Shown: positions 45,881 to 55,386 of the stretch, in pieces
Numbering within the stretch: the first letter of the stretch is position 1
How the letters are laid out: the number at the start of each line of letters is the position of its first letter
DNA from: Bacteroidota bacterium
Lineage (GTDB): Bacteria > Bacteroidota > Bacteroidia > Chitinophagales > LD1
Assembly: GCA_026391075.1 (NCBI GenBank)
Contig: JAPLES010000019.1
Span: 1-64,000 of the forward strand
Direction of reading: 5' to 3'
DNA length: 64,000 nt
Translations under genes and position numbers: made by a program
Notes under the pieces: model-generated
The model's database searches: none
What the model saw: only the letters and a program-made list of their open reading frames with translations
Told to the model about the DNA's origin: nothing

Positions 45881-45910
45881 AAAAAACCGCCCCGAAAAAT
45901 TTCGGGGCGG
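45881..45910 (-). terminator. Intrinsic terminator
   Basis: A perfect 11-bp GC-rich stem (CCGCCCCGAAA at 45887-45897 pairs with 45900-45910) is followed on the minus strand by six T residues. It ends transcription of the type IX-secreted protein gene. Confidence 0.9.
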
Positions 45911-45934
45911 ATAAGCATAAAGCAGTTGAATGCT

Positions 45935-47371
45935 TTACCGTTGTATAACCAATCTTATGGTGCGCGAAATTTGCGGAGAAGTTACTCTGCACAAATACAC
46001 GGCATCGGCTAAATGCGAAACATTAAGCGTTGTAATATCATCGGGTTTCAATAATTGACGGGCAACTATTTCACCTTGTAAATTGTAAATCATTAGTTCG
46101 GCATCGGCACTTAAGTTCATCGCTTTTACATTCAGTTCGCTTCCGTTATTCGGGTTAGGAAATAACTGCAATTCCAAATCATCTGGGGCAGAAGTTGGAA
46201 TACCAGTAATGTTTCCGGTTTCATCGTTTTTGGCTGAGCCAAGTGTATTTGGACCAGTCCAAACTGTGGTATCGCACTGGCTGCAAACCTCGCGAACAAA
46301 CCAGGTGATATTACCCACCCCACCGCTAACAAAAAGTGCATGTGTAATAGTGTTACCGCTTATCAGTGTAGGTATCGTAACAGCAGTTTTTGTTCCCTGC
46401 GCTGCGTTACTAATACCCACGCCATAACTTATTTGGTAGGGTGTAGCGTTGTAAGTATTGTCTATCCAGCTAAGGTTCGCGTTTTGTGTATTAATAACAC
46501 TTGCAGTTTGGTTGCTTGGCGCAGCGCAACCGGGAGAAGTATAAGTAGTGTAACCATTTATCCACTGGCTATGACCGCTGGCAGAATAACCACAGTTTTC
46601 ACGAATGTAATAGTTGAAAAAACTGCCGGTTGGTAAGCACTTAATAGTGTCGCGCATGGGACTTCCGGTAATAGGTCCACTATGCCAGAATGTATCGGTA
46701 GTACCTTGCTTAATGAGCATGATTTGAAACGAAGTATTGCTGTAGCCGGGAGTCCAGCCAATGCGGGTACTGCTGCCCGTATTGCCTAGGTTTTGTAGCA
46801 CCGTAGGTGGATTACAATCTGTAGGAACAGTGGTAAACGCAGAACCGCTACTTTCGGCTGTGCTGCTTCCTGCATCGCAATGTTCTTGCAATGTAAGGCA
46901 ATAGTAAGCACCCGGGATAAGCCCTGAAATAACTATGCTGTTAAGTCCAACTGCACAAGGCCCTGAAGGGCTGCCGCCTGCAAAAGCGATGGAGTTGCAA
47001 CTGTCTCTTCTTATAAGAATGGTATACGAAGAACCGTAGTTGAAAGTAGTCCAGCTAAAGGTAGCCGTAGTTTGTGTAATGTTAGTTACTGTAGTATTAG
47101 TAACTACAATGGGGTTGCTGCATACCCTGGTATTACTAGCCCAGGCAAAACCATCGCCCTGACCGCCTTTCCAGATATTGAAATTTGTAGGGTTTGTATA
47201 TTCTGCTGAAGCAGCTCCATCAGCTGTGCCACCATTCCATACGCTGAACTCGCTAGAGTTGTTGTAGTAAGCAGAAGCAGCACCATCGTAACTGCCGCCT
47301 GCCCATATATTGGTTTGTGATTTGGCGTTATAGCATATAATGCTAAAGAGCGCCACAGTTATCCATTTCAT
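45935..47371 (-). CDS. Type IX-secreted protein with WxGGxxDGxA repeats and fibronectin-type domains
   Basis: A 478-residue protein with a signal peptide of about 18 residues. Three 22-residue repeats follow with the core (I/V)W-x-GG-x-x-DG-x-A (WAGGSYDGAA, WNGGTADGAA, WKGGQGDGFA). Then come two or three fibronectin type III-like domains (TNITQTTATFSWT; Cys-containing SAFTTVPTDCNPP). The C-terminus is a type A sorting domain (LFPNPNNGSELNV, MIYNLQGEIV, LADAVYLCRV). It is probably carried by type IX secretion to the outer surface. It is 27 bases downstream of the FGE-fold gene and may be co-transcribed with it. Function unknown. Confidence 0.85.
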   Translation of the reverse strand: MKWITVALFSIICYNAKSQTNIWAGGSYDGAASAYYNNSSEFSVWNGGTADGAASAEYTNPTNFNIWKGGQGDGFAWASNTRVCSNPIVVTNTTVTNITQTTATFSWTTFNYGSSYTILIRRDSCNSIAFAGGSPSGPCAVGLNSIVISGLIPGAYYCLTLQEHCDAGSSTAESSGSAFTTVPTDCNPPTVLQNLGNTGSSTRIGWTPGYSNTSFQIMLIKQGTTDTFWHSGPITGSPMRDTIKCLPTGSFFNYYIRENCGYSASGHSQWINGYTTYTSPGCAAPSNQTASVINTQNANLSWIDNTYNATPYQISYGVGISNAAQGTKTAVTIPTLISGNTITHALFVSGGVGNITWFVREVCSQCDTTVWTGPNTLGSAKNDETGNITGIPTSAPDDLELQLFPNPNNGSELNVKAMNLSADAELMIYNLQGEIVARQLLKPDDITTLNVSHLADAVYLCRVTSPQISRTIRLVIQR

Positions 47372-47398
47372 ATTTTTAGTTTTAGTTGATGAAATGAA

Positions 47399-48883
47399 TT
47401 ATTGAATTACTCCGCGTATAGCACAGGGAGCCACAGTCGTGAGCGTTGAGGTGGTGGCTGTATAATACGAAACGCGATTGTTGGTAGCAGTTTGACTTTG
47501 TACTTTAAGTTTAGTAGGAAATGTAGCTGGCAAGCCGTTGGTAATATTACCATCGCCTAGAGCAGAAGTAAAAGCGGTGGTGCCTAGTTCAAAACCATAA
47601 CCTGCATTTAATTCAGGTAAACTGTTACTCAATTCCATAATGCCATAGTAGGAGCCACCGCTTTGTTTACGGGTAGAAGTAGAAGTAGCAAACACTCCAT
47701 TTCTTATTGCCGTGGTAGTAACCAATGGACCATCCGAAACTGGCGTATAATTTTCATTAGCATTACCGGTGGTAGTGGTAGTAGGAGTAAAAGCATCCGT
47801 ACTTCCCCAGGCATATTCATTCAATACCGGAGTTGCAGTTCCGCGACAAGCTTTTTCATATTCGAAACCGCTCATCGGGCGCATGCCTGCCCAATCTAAA
47901 AACTGCAACACTGCACCGGGAGTGTTTACCCGCACCGCATTGTTTTGTGCATCGTCAAGTCCACTGCCCGCATAATCACCACTTAAGTCACAAATAAAAA
48001 TTAGCGGACCCGATACGGGAATAGTTGTACTCATAGTACGAATTCCCTGATTGTATAGAGGACTTGTAGAATTACTCATTACATAAGTATTGGCAACAGC
48101 TGTACTGCCAACCGATAAATTGATAGAAGGGTGAATAGCCGCATCTTGTTGCGTGCGTGTAAGGCAGTTTAAATAGGCCACATATAATTCCTGGCTCAAT
48201 TCATATTTCATCATCCAGTAACTAGAGTAACCTTTAGGAAAAGCGGCAGAAACAGTACCTCCTCCCACTCCATTATTCAAATTGCCAACGTTTGACCCCA
48301 CCGTTATAGCATTGTTCGATGAAACTACATAAGGATTGTTACCCCCTCCACCTGCATGTAAAGTAGTAGTGCCCGTGTTGCCATCACCTACTGAAAATGC
48401 ACCTGTCGGCACAAACACCATTTCTAAAGCAAATACTTTAAACGAAGGATTCACCGCACCCGGCACATACATATTAAAATCAGCCGTGCCGCTTATGGTG
48501 CCGGTGCCGGTATTAATAGTCTCGCGTGAAATAATAACCTTATCATATGCCGCTGCAGCAGGAGGTATGAAACCGGATTGAGTAAAATAGCTGTAACCGA
48601 AGTTTCCTACCCCTCCGTCAGGTGAGCCGAATCCACTGCCCACCGCAATTGACGCGGTGCGCCAGTTAGGGTCTAAGTTGTCCTTGTATTTAATAAACAG
48701 GAGTATGCCATCTGCAAATGTACCACCTGCGGCATTCATGTACCAGCTGTTATCAGAGCTAAAGGATACCGACAGCACACCAGTGGTATTGTTGTAATTA
48801 GTAACAGAGCATTGCACATTGTTTGCCCAATTAAAAAGCGGCAAGGCAAGCACCGCTACGAGAAGAAGAATTCTGTTTTTCAT
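47399..48883 (-). CDS. Exported FGE/SUMF1-fold protein
   Basis: A 494-residue protein with a signal peptide of about 20 residues. The first 150 residues form an uncharacterised beta domain (SDNSWYMNAAGG, LDPNWRTASI). The rest follows the formylglycine-generating-enzyme fold: MVFVPTGAFSVGDG, SYWMMKYELSQELYVAYLN, DWAGMRPMSGFEYEKACRG, NEYAWGSTDA, SYYGIMELSNSLPE and CAIRGVIQ. The paired Cys residues of a copper-dependent FGE are not evident, so a binding or structural role is more likely than sulfatase maturation. It is upstream of a type IX-secreted protein. Its own type IX tail is not seen. Confidence 0.8.
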   Translation of the reverse strand: MKNRILLLVAVLALPLFNWANNVQCSVTNYNNTTGVLSVSFSSDNSWYMNAAGGTFADGILLFIKYKDNLDPNWRTASIAVGSGFGSPDGGVGNFGYSYFTQSGFIPPAAAAYDKVIISRETINTGTGTISGTADFNMYVPGAVNPSFKVFALEMVFVPTGAFSVGDGNTGTTTLHAGGGGNNPYVVSSNNAITVGSNVGNLNNGVGGGTVSAAFPKGYSSYWMMKYELSQELYVAYLNCLTRTQQDAAIHPSINLSVGSTAVANTYVMSNSTSPLYNQGIRTMSTTIPVSGPLIFICDLSGDYAGSGLDDAQNNAVRVNTPGAVLQFLDWAGMRPMSGFEYEKACRGTATPVLNEYAWGSTDAFTPTTTTTGNANENYTPVSDGPLVTTTAIRNGVFATSTSTRKQSGGSYYGIMELSNSLPELNAGYGFELGTTAFTSALGDGNITNGLPATFPTKLKVQSQTATNNRVSYYTATTSTLTTVAPCAIRGVIQ

Positions 48884-49047
48884 TTTTGTTTGTTTTTTGG
48901 TTATACAAATTTTGATGATGCAAATGTGCGCCCTTACCCACTCTGCGGCAATCCGATTTTTTTTAAAATTAAAGGTTCAGAAAAACGGGTGGGCAGATTC
49001 CCGTGCTATAAAATAACCGATAGAGTTTACATATTCACTCTATAAAT

Positions 49048-50535
49048 ATGGATGCACTCCAGCAAATTATTCATTCGCTTACTCCTCCCGAAAAGCGTTA
49101 CTTCAAACTCTTTGCAATGACATTTAGAACCAATAGCGATTTGCTTTTAGTTTATGATGAGTTGGAAAAAGAAAAAGAAGTAGACGACAAGAAATTGAGC
49201 AAACAACTCGGCATCAAAAACATTGCTATGGCTAAAAGCAATTTGCGCGCTCTGCTTTTGAAAGCCATGCGCAACTTTCGCGAAGAGCATAACATAGGTG
49301 ACCGTATTCGCTCTTCGCTTTCCGAAATTGAATTTCTTACAAACAAGAACCTGAAAGCCGAAGCCCGCAAGGAAATTAAAAAGCTTACAAAGCTGGTTAA
49401 CGATTCTGAAAATCATTATGCCACAGCAGAACTGGCTATGCGCGATGTGCTGAACATGGAACCTATAAAAGACCGTGCAGAAATGTTCGCCTATGTAGAT
49501 GGAAAACAAGAGCAAATTGATAATGCGGCTAAAGGCATGGTAGAAATGTATGAAGCTATGTTGTTTCACACGCTCAGCTCGCGCTACATGAACGCTTATG
49601 ATTATGAGAACCCAAGTCTTCGAAAAAGCTATAGTGATTCATTTTTGAACAAAGCATTACAGCGCATGGAAACCGCTGTTACGCTGCGCGCCCGCCTGGT
49701 GTATACCGAAGTAGCGGCAGCACATTTGAATACCAATGGCGAATTCAAAAAAGCGGGAATCCTTTATGAAAAAAACATGAAGACATTCAAGGATAATCCT
49801 TCACTGCTTGAAACTTCCAAAACTCTTTTCTTCAGTAGCATTTCCAACTACCTTGTATTCTCGCTTGATACCAACCAACCGACACTCACTGCACAATTGC
49901 TCAACAAACTCGAAACCTGGGCAAGTAACTCGAAAACATTTTTTGCCAACAACCCCGATGTACTTATGCGCTATCGGTTACGCGTGCTCAGCACCAAAAC
50001 CTGGCTTTGTAAAAAGTTAAATCAACCTGTGCAAATGCTCGAGTTAGAGCAAGACTTGGAAGAATTGCTAAGCACCACCGGAAAAGAAACACAGCCCACT
50101 TTACCTGCTATCATCACCCTTCGGTTTACAGGTGTGTTGGTGCAAAATAACCTGTTTGAAAAGGGGCATTATTGGCTTGAAAAATATTTTGCTTTGCCCA
50201 GTGCTAAAAAAGTAAAGGTGATGTATCACATAGCAAGGTTGTTGGAAGTAATGTTGTTCTTTAACCTAGGTCAATTTGACCTTGCTGATTCTAAAGCAGT
50301 GAATTTTTATAAGACCATAAACGATACTGATATCAAAGAAGAGTTCTATCAACTACTTGGAAAGTTTTTGCGAAAGTTGTGCAAGTGGAATTTTAAACAA
50401 AAGAAAGATGCCGCTGAATGCAACAAGCTTATTGCTGAAATGGAAACTTTGCTTACACAAAAAAAGGACAGCACAGCCGACTTGTTTTTCGAAATCTACG
50501 ACTTGCGCCTTTGGTGGAAAGAACAACAGAAATAA
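49048..50535 (+). CDS. Conserved protein of unknown function, helical
   Basis: A 495-residue cytoplasmic protein without signal or membrane segments. It begins with a winged-helix-like stretch (LTPPEKRYFKLFAMTFRTNS and KKLSKQLGIKNIAMAKSNLR, residues 10-70). It continues as long amphipathic helices that resemble degenerate TPRs. I recognise this kind of protein as a recurrent Bacteroidota family but know no function. The N-terminal part could bind DNA or a protein partner. It stands alone between a divergent FGE-fold gene and the glycan island. Confidence 0.8.
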   Translation: MDALQQIIHSLTPPEKRYFKLFAMTFRTNSDLLLVYDELEKEKEVDDKKLSKQLGIKNIAMAKSNLRALLLKAMRNFREEHNIGDRIRSSLSEIEFLTNKNLKAEARKEIKKLTKLVNDSENHYATAELAMRDVLNMEPIKDRAEMFAYVDGKQEQIDNAAKGMVEMYEAMLFHTLSSRYMNAYDYENPSLRKSYSDSFLNKALQRMETAVTLRARLVYTEVAAAHLNTNGEFKKAGILYEKNMKTFKDNPSLLETSKTLFFSSISNYLVFSLDTNQPTLTAQLLNKLETWASNSKTFFANNPDVLMRYRLRVLSTKTWLCKKLNQPVQMLELEQDLEELLSTTGKETQPTLPAIITLRFTGVLVQNNLFEKGHYWLEKYFALPSAKKVKVMYHIARLLEVMLFFNLGQFDLADSKAVNFYKTINDTDIKEEFYQLLGKFLRKLCKWNFKQKKDAAECNKLIAEMETLLTQKKDSTADLFFEIYDLRLWWKEQQK

Positions 50536-50658
50536 AACCTAACGGCAGCAAAAATTTCTGCTTCACTTGTATCGCTATTTGTTCAATCCACAAATTTGGC
50601 TGTAAAGGATGTGAAGAAAAAAATCCATTGAGTTTAACCGTGCTTATACATTCGTTAC

Positions 50659-51672
50659 ATGGCAAAAGCAGTTCGGATAGGTATTTTTGGGGTGGGACAC
50701 CTCGGAAAAATTCACGTTAAACTTCTGAAAGAAATTTCGGGGTACACCATTGTGGGCTTCTATGACCCCGATGATAAAAATGCGAACAAGGCAGAGGAAG
50801 AATTCGGCATCAAACGTTTCGATTCTGCAAAAAAACTGATTGAGAGTTGCGATGCCATTGATATTGTTTCGCCTACCACCACACATTTTGAAATTGCAAA
50901 AGACGCTATCAAAAAAGCGAAGCATATTTTTATTGAAAAGCCTTTGTCAAGTACGGTTAAAGAAGCAAAGGAATTAGTGGAGTTAGTTGACGAAGCGCGC
51001 ATAAAAGCTATGGTTGGTCATGTAGAAAGATTTAATCCTGCTTTGCTTTCGCTCAACAAAAAAAACATGAAGCCCATGTTTATTGAAGTGCACAGGTTGG
51101 CAGAATTTAATCCGCGAGGCACTGATGTTTCGGTGGTGTTGGATTTAATGATTCACGACCTCGATATTATTTTGAGTTTGGTAAAAGCCAATGTGAAAAA
51201 AGTTTCAGCAAGCGGTGTGGCTATACTTTCTAAATCACCCGACATTGCAAACGCGCGAATTGAATTTGATAACGGTTGTGTTGCCAACGTTACCGCGAGC
51301 AGAATTTCGGTAAAGAGCATGCGCAAGATGCGCATCTTTCAGCCGGGGGCTTATATCAGTATGGATTTTTTGAAAAAGAAAAGCGATGTGTTTCGCATTG
51401 AAGATGCTCCGCCTTCAAACACCGAAACCAATCACTTTGAAATTGATTTGCCCGACAACAGCAAGAAATATATAACCTACGAAACTGCCGAGAAGAAAGA
51501 TGTGAACGCCATTCAAATGGAATTAGAATTGTTTCACAAATCAATTGCACAAAACAAACCGGTTGCGGTAAGCGTGCTTGAAGGGTACAACGCCATGCAT
51601 TTGGCACAACAAATTCTGGATAAAATAAATGCGCAGTTAGTAACCCCCAAACCCCCTAAAGGGGGCTTTTAA
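50659..51672 (+). CDS. Gfo/Idh/MocA-family oxidoreductase
   Basis: A 337-residue NAD(P)-dependent sugar oxidoreductase. The Rossmann motif GVGHLGKIH is at residues 11-19. The family FIEKPLSS follows at about 93-100, with the conserved Lys, and a GHVERFNPA lies in the catalytic domain. Members oxidise or epimerise sugars, often nucleotide sugars in polysaccharide loci. The last eight residues, PKPPKGGF, are encoded by a palindromic repeat (51652-51665), so the natural end probably lay shortly upstream. It is the first gene of the island that leads to the sugar-phosphate transferase. Confidence 0.93.
   Translation: MAKAVRIGIFGVGHLGKIHVKLLKEISGYTIVGFYDPDDKNANKAEEEFGIKRFDSAKKLIESCDAIDIVSPTTTHFEIAKDAIKKAKHIFIEKPLSSTVKEAKELVELVDEARIKAMVGHVERFNPALLSLNKKNMKPMFIEVHRLAEFNPRGTDVSVVLDLMIHDLDIILSLVKANVKKVSASGVAILSKSPDIANARIEFDNGCVANVTASRISVKSMRKMRIFQPGAYISMDFLKKKSDVFRIEDAPPSNTETNHFEIDLPDNSKKYITYETAEKKDVNAIQMELELFHKSIAQNKPVAVSVLEGYNAMHLAQQILDKINAQLVTPKPPKGGF
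51652..51665. repeat. CCCCCTAAAGGGGG palindromic repeat at a gene end
   Basis: The motif CCCCCTAAAGGGGG with flanking CCCAAA and CTTTT is a dispersed repeat type commonly seen in Bacteroidota. Here it supplies the C-terminal residues of the oxidoreductase and is followed directly by its TAA. Confidence 0.7.
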
Positions 51673-51797
51673 ATCCTTATCCTTTTTTTCCATCCCGTTT
51701 AGCGAGAAGGCGAAGGTGCCCGTAGGGCGGATGAGGTATTTTTTCTTTCTTCGCAATCTTTTTAAACGACTAGCGTTTATTGCCAGAACATTTGCGA

Positions 51798-52610
51798 ATG
51801 AGATTCATCATTTTATTTCTTCTTTTTGCTGCTGCTATTTGCTTCTCCCCTTCGTGCAATAAAATGCCGAATGGCGGTGTGCCATTTTACATGCGCATGG
51901 ATTCTGCTAAGGTTACTTTTCCTTCTGTCGGAGACAACGGCATTAAAGATGTTTGGGTAGAAGCCAACAGCACTAATTTAGGTGCCTATGAAATGCCCTG
52001 CAATTTTCCGGTGCTTGCCACAAGCACAGTGCGCTTTGTGGTGAGCGCGGGCGTTTATGAAAGCGGTCAATCAAGCGTTCGTGTAATTTATCCTTTCTAT
52101 CAACCCGATACTTTTACGATTACCGCGACAAACGCCAATCAATACGCACATCATCCTTCGTTCAGTTACAAAACCGGTGCAACCTTTCCTTTTCCGAATG
52201 AAACTTTTAGCCTGGCAAGTGGTTTTGGTGCAAAGATGCAGCGTATAGATACCCTTGGAATTTCGTTTGGAAGAATTACCGCACAAACAGATTCAAATGT
52301 TGAAGCCGCTCAAATAAATACATATGCCCTACCCTTTGATAGAGATGTGTGGCTAGAGTTTGATTACAAAAGTGAAGTGCCTTTTTACACGGGCTTTTAT
52401 GGCTCCTATTTGAGTGGTGCAAGTGTGGTGCGTTTTCCTGTTCTATTTCTTACACCGCGCGACAACTGGACAAAAATTTATTTGAAACTAGCCGACCAAA
52501 TTAATGCCGTGCGTGCTGATAAATACAATCTCTTTTTTGAAGCCCTTCGACCTTATGGCTCTGCGGGTGGCAGCGTAAGTATTGATAACGTAAAATTGGT
52601 TTATCTCTAA
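51798..52610 (+). CDS. Lipoprotein of unknown function
   Basis: A 270-residue protein. The ATG at 51798 gives a lipoprotein signal peptide MRFIILFLLFAAAICFSPSC (lipobox ending Pro-Ser-Cys, C20); a TTG at 51780 would add 6 residues. The mature part is beta-rich and resembles a carbohydrate-binding jelly roll near the C-terminus (VWLEFDYKSEVPFYTG, DNWTKIYLKLADQI, SIDNVKLVYL). It precedes the sugar-phosphate transferase by 10 bases, so the two are co-transcribed. A part in glycan handling at the outer membrane is inferred from position only. Confidence 0.8.
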   Translation: MRFIILFLLFAAAICFSPSCNKMPNGGVPFYMRMDSAKVTFPSVGDNGIKDVWVEANSTNLGAYEMPCNFPVLATSTVRFVVSAGVYESGQSSVRVIYPFYQPDTFTITATNANQYAHHPSFSYKTGATFPFPNETFSLASGFGAKMQRIDTLGISFGRITAQTDSNVEAAQINTYALPFDRDVWLEFDYKSEVPFYTGFYGSYLSGASVVRFPVLFLTPRDNWTKIYLKLADQINAVRADKYNLFFEALRPYGSAGGSVSIDNVKLVYL

Positions 52611-52620
52611 TTTTACTCGC

Positions 52621-54039
52621 ATGAAAAAAAGAAAATCAATTATTCCTCTCTACATTTTGTGCGATACCATAGCTTCGGTAGTGGCTTGGTATCTTCTTTT
52701 TCAGTTCCGGAAAATCACCATCGAAAATCTTCCGTTCAATTTCAATTTGCCCTTTGCCGATGATAAATTTTTTGTGGGCTTAGCAGCCATTCTTTTAATG
52801 TGGCTCAGCTTTCACTACATCACTGGAACTTACACCGACCTGTATAAAAAATCGCGTTTACAGGAACTAGCAAAAACTTTTATCGTTTCGTTTATCGGCA
52901 GCATCATCATCTTCTTTGCTTTTTTGCTCGATGATTTGGTTAGAAGATATTCCGATTACTATCTCACCTTCTTCGTTTTATTTTCTTTTCAGTTTTTGTT
53001 TACAGCTTTTTTTCGTTTAACTATTCTTCATTTTGTAAAGAAAAATATCCGCAAAGGCAAAACAGGTTTCAATACTTTAATGATTGGCAGCAGCGGAAGA
53101 GCCAACGAACTCTATGTTGAATTAAAGAAGAAAGAATTGGGTTTTGGATTTTATTTCGTTGGTTACATTGAACTAAACGGCAAAGCAAGAAACATACTCA
53201 CCACTGAACTTGCTGAACTCGGCAAGCTAACCGACCTCGAAAAAATTATTGACAGCAACCTTGAAATTGAAGAAGTAATTATTGCCATTGAATCATCAGA
53301 GCATCATCAGCTCAACGATATTCTCAATCGTTTAGCCGATAAAAATGTAACCATCAGAATCATCCCTGACATGTATGATATTCTCTCGGGAACGGTAAGA
53401 ATGAATCATGCTATTGGCGAAGCGTTCATTGAAATTCGTCCGCAGCTTTTAAATGAGTGGGAAAGAATTACAAAACGCTGGTTCGATATTGTCGCTTCCA
53501 TATTTGCTATTCTTATTACGCTGCCCATTACTATTCCTGTGGCCATTATAATATGGTCGATTGACCGTGGATCTGTTTTTTATTTTCAGGAACGTTTAGG
53601 TCAATATGGCAAGCCTTTCAACATCTATAAATTCCGTTCCATGAAGTTGAATGCAGAAAGCAGCGGACCACAACTCACCACAGAAAACGATGATCGCATT
53701 ACTTCCATCGGAAAAATAATTCGCAAGTACCGTATTGATGAACTGCCGCAATTCATCAACGTAATTAAAGGTGAAATGAGCATTGTGGGTCCGCGTGCCG
53801 AAAGGAAATTTTTTGCAGACCGCATTGTAAAACTTGCTCCTTACTACCGTCACGTTTTCAAAGTGCAGCCCGGCATTACCTCGCTAGGCATGGTTAAATA
53901 CGGCTACGCTTCTGATGTAACTGAAATGGTAAAGCGTTTGAAATACGATATCATTTACATTGAGAACATGAGCATTGCTATGGATTTGCGCGTAATGATT
54001 TACACTGTACTTACCATTCTTTACGGCAGAGGTCAATAG
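52621..54039 (+). CDS. Undecaprenyl-phosphate sugar phosphotransferase (WcaJ/WbaP-like)
   Basis: A 472-residue polyprenyl glycosylphosphotransferase that starts glycan assembly by putting a sugar-1-phosphate on undecaprenyl phosphate. Four N-terminal membrane helices (about residues 8-125) are followed by a nucleotide-binding-like domain (about 140-265). A membrane re-entrant segment (about 285-310) leads to the catalytic C-terminal domain with QERLGQYGKPF, YKFRSM, RKYRIDELPQFINV and VGPRAER. Length and domain order fit the WcaJ group. Which sugar is used cannot be deduced. Confidence 0.94.
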   Translation: MKKRKSIIPLYILCDTIASVVAWYLLFQFRKITIENLPFNFNLPFADDKFFVGLAAILLMWLSFHYITGTYTDLYKKSRLQELAKTFIVSFIGSIIIFFAFLLDDLVRRYSDYYLTFFVLFSFQFLFTAFFRLTILHFVKKNIRKGKTGFNTLMIGSSGRANELYVELKKKELGFGFYFVGYIELNGKARNILTTELAELGKLTDLEKIIDSNLEIEEVIIAIESSEHHQLNDILNRLADKNVTIRIIPDMYDILSGTVRMNHAIGEAFIEIRPQLLNEWERITKRWFDIVASIFAILITLPITIPVAIIIWSIDRGSVFYFQERLGQYGKPFNIYKFRSMKLNAESSGPQLTTENDDRITSIGKIIRKYRIDELPQFINVIKGEMSIVGPRAERKFFADRIVKLAPYYRHVFKVQPGITSLGMVKYGYASDVTEMVKRLKYDIIYIENMSIAMDLRVMIYTVLTILYGRGQ

Positions 54040-54103
54040 TTTTTCCTTTCGCACTCCACACTCAGAATTTGGAACGCACTCAACCTTTTATAAATTGCGT
54101 TCT

Positions 54104-54331
54104 ATGTTACTCGAAGAATTTGTAGAAAAATTTGCAGACTGTTTCAATCAAACAAGCCCGGCATCTTTCAAACCTGAAGCAGAATTTAAAAAGCTGAGTG
54201 AGTGGGGCTCTATGCTCGTGCTTATTGTAATTGCTATGGTTGATGCTGATTACGAAAAAGTGATTACTGCCGAAGATTTAAAATCTGCCGTAACAATCGA
54301 ACAACTTTTTGAAATTGTAAAAAGCAAATAG
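54104..54331 (+). CDS. Acyl carrier protein
   Basis: This 75-residue protein has the length and helical pattern of ACPs. The ATG at 54104 is preferred over a TTG at 54095. The phosphopantetheine Ser is in SEWGSMLVL, at the position where family members have (W)DSL; Gly replaces Asp. The C-terminal part AEDLKSAVTIEQLFEIV is standard. It lies one base upstream of the KAS III gene and should carry its acyl substrate. Confidence 0.9.
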   Translation: MLLEEFVEKFADCFNQTSPASFKPEAEFKKLSEWGSMLVLIVIAMVDADYEKVITAEDLKSAVTIEQLFEIVKSK

Positions 54332-54332
54332 C

Positions 54333-55385
54333 ATGTCAGTATTCTCAATACCGAATATTAAGTTGAGCGGATTGAGCGCTTGTTTGCCGAAGCGCACGGA
54401 GGACAACAAAAATTTCTCCCTTATTTCTGCAGAAGACCGCGAAACATTCATCAACACCGTTGGCATTCGTTTTAGAAGAATTGCAGCTGACGGTGTTACC
54501 GCTTCCGATTTATGTTTTACCGCTGCCGAAAAATTACTAAACGATTTAGATTGGATCCGGGAAGAAATAAAAATTCTAGTCTTCGTTACACAAACTCCCG
54601 ACTATTTAATTCCGAATACTTCATCGCTGTTGCAAGAAAAATTAAAGCTCTCAAAAAACTGTTTGGCATTTGATGTGAACCTCGGTTGCTCGGGTTATGT
54701 ATACGGTCTTTCGATTGTGTCGAGCTTGTTACAAAACATGCCAGGTGGTAAAGCTTTGCTTTTGGTGGGTGATATTTCAACCAGAACAATTTCTATGAAA
54801 GACAAAAGCACCGCTCCGCTTTTTTCAGATGCAGGCACTGCCACCGCACTTGAGTTTTCTGCCAAACAGCAAATTCATTTCAATTTACAAACGGATGGAA
54901 AAGAATTTGACGACATCATCATCACCGATGGTGGTTATCGAAATCCGGTTTCAGAAAATTCATTTACAGAGACTGAATACGAGAAGGGAATTGTGCGCAA
55001 TAATTTGCAGATGAAATTAGACGGAGCTAAAATTTTCAATTTCGCGCTGCGAGAAATAGCTCCAAACATAAGTACACTCTTGACCGAAAGGCAAATTGAA
55101 AAATCAACGATTGATCATTTTGTATTCCATCAAGCAAACAAATTGATGATTGAAAGCGTTCGTAAAAAATTGAAAGTAGAACCCGAGAAAGTGCCTTACA
55201 GTTTATACGACTTCGGTAATACAAGTTCTGCAACAGTTCCGTTGACCATGCTGGTAAAATTGCGCGAACAACTAGTTTCGCAAAAATTGAATTTACTTCT
55301 ATCGGGTTTTGGAGTTGGCTTATCGTGGGGCAGTTGTTATCTTGAAACCGAAAAAATTATTTGTTCTGAACTCATCGAAATTTAA
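54333..55385 (+). CDS. 3-oxoacyl-ACP synthase III-like enzyme (FabH family)
   Basis: A 350-residue thiolase-fold enzyme. The catalytic triad is complete: C119 in NLGCSGYVYG, H266 in HQANKL and N296 in GNTSSATVP. It condenses an acyl-CoA or acyl-ACP with malonyl-ACP. It is placed between an ACP and a glycosyltransferase in a glycan island rather than with other fatty-acid genes. It is therefore probably dedicated to making an acyl group for a sugar or lipid, not to housekeeping lipid synthesis. No ketoreductase or dehydratase is nearby. Confidence 0.92.
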   Translation: MSVFSIPNIKLSGLSACLPKRTEDNKNFSLISAEDRETFINTVGIRFRRIAADGVTASDLCFTAAEKLLNDLDWIREEIKILVFVTQTPDYLIPNTSSLLQEKLKLSKNCLAFDVNLGCSGYVYGLSIVSSLLQNMPGGKALLLVGDISTRTISMKDKSTAPLFSDAGTATALEFSAKQQIHFNLQTDGKEFDDIIITDGGYRNPVSENSFTETEYEKGIVRNNLQMKLDGAKIFNFALREIAPNISTLLTERQIEKSTIDHFVFHQANKLMIESVRKKLKVEPEKVPYSLYDFGNTSSATVPLTMLVKLREQLVSQKLNLLLSGFGVGLSWGSCYLETEKIICSELIEI

Positions 55386-55386
55386 A

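Noticed and set aside
49021-49042. TAGAGT/ACTCTA inverted repeat just before the ATG at 49048
   Set aside because: Only 6-bp arms in AT-rich DNA; expected by chance and no regulator nearby.
49147-49569. 140-codon minus-strand frame inside the helical protein gene
   Set aside because: Antisense to a conserved frame; Phe-rich translation typical of reversed Lys/Glu codons.
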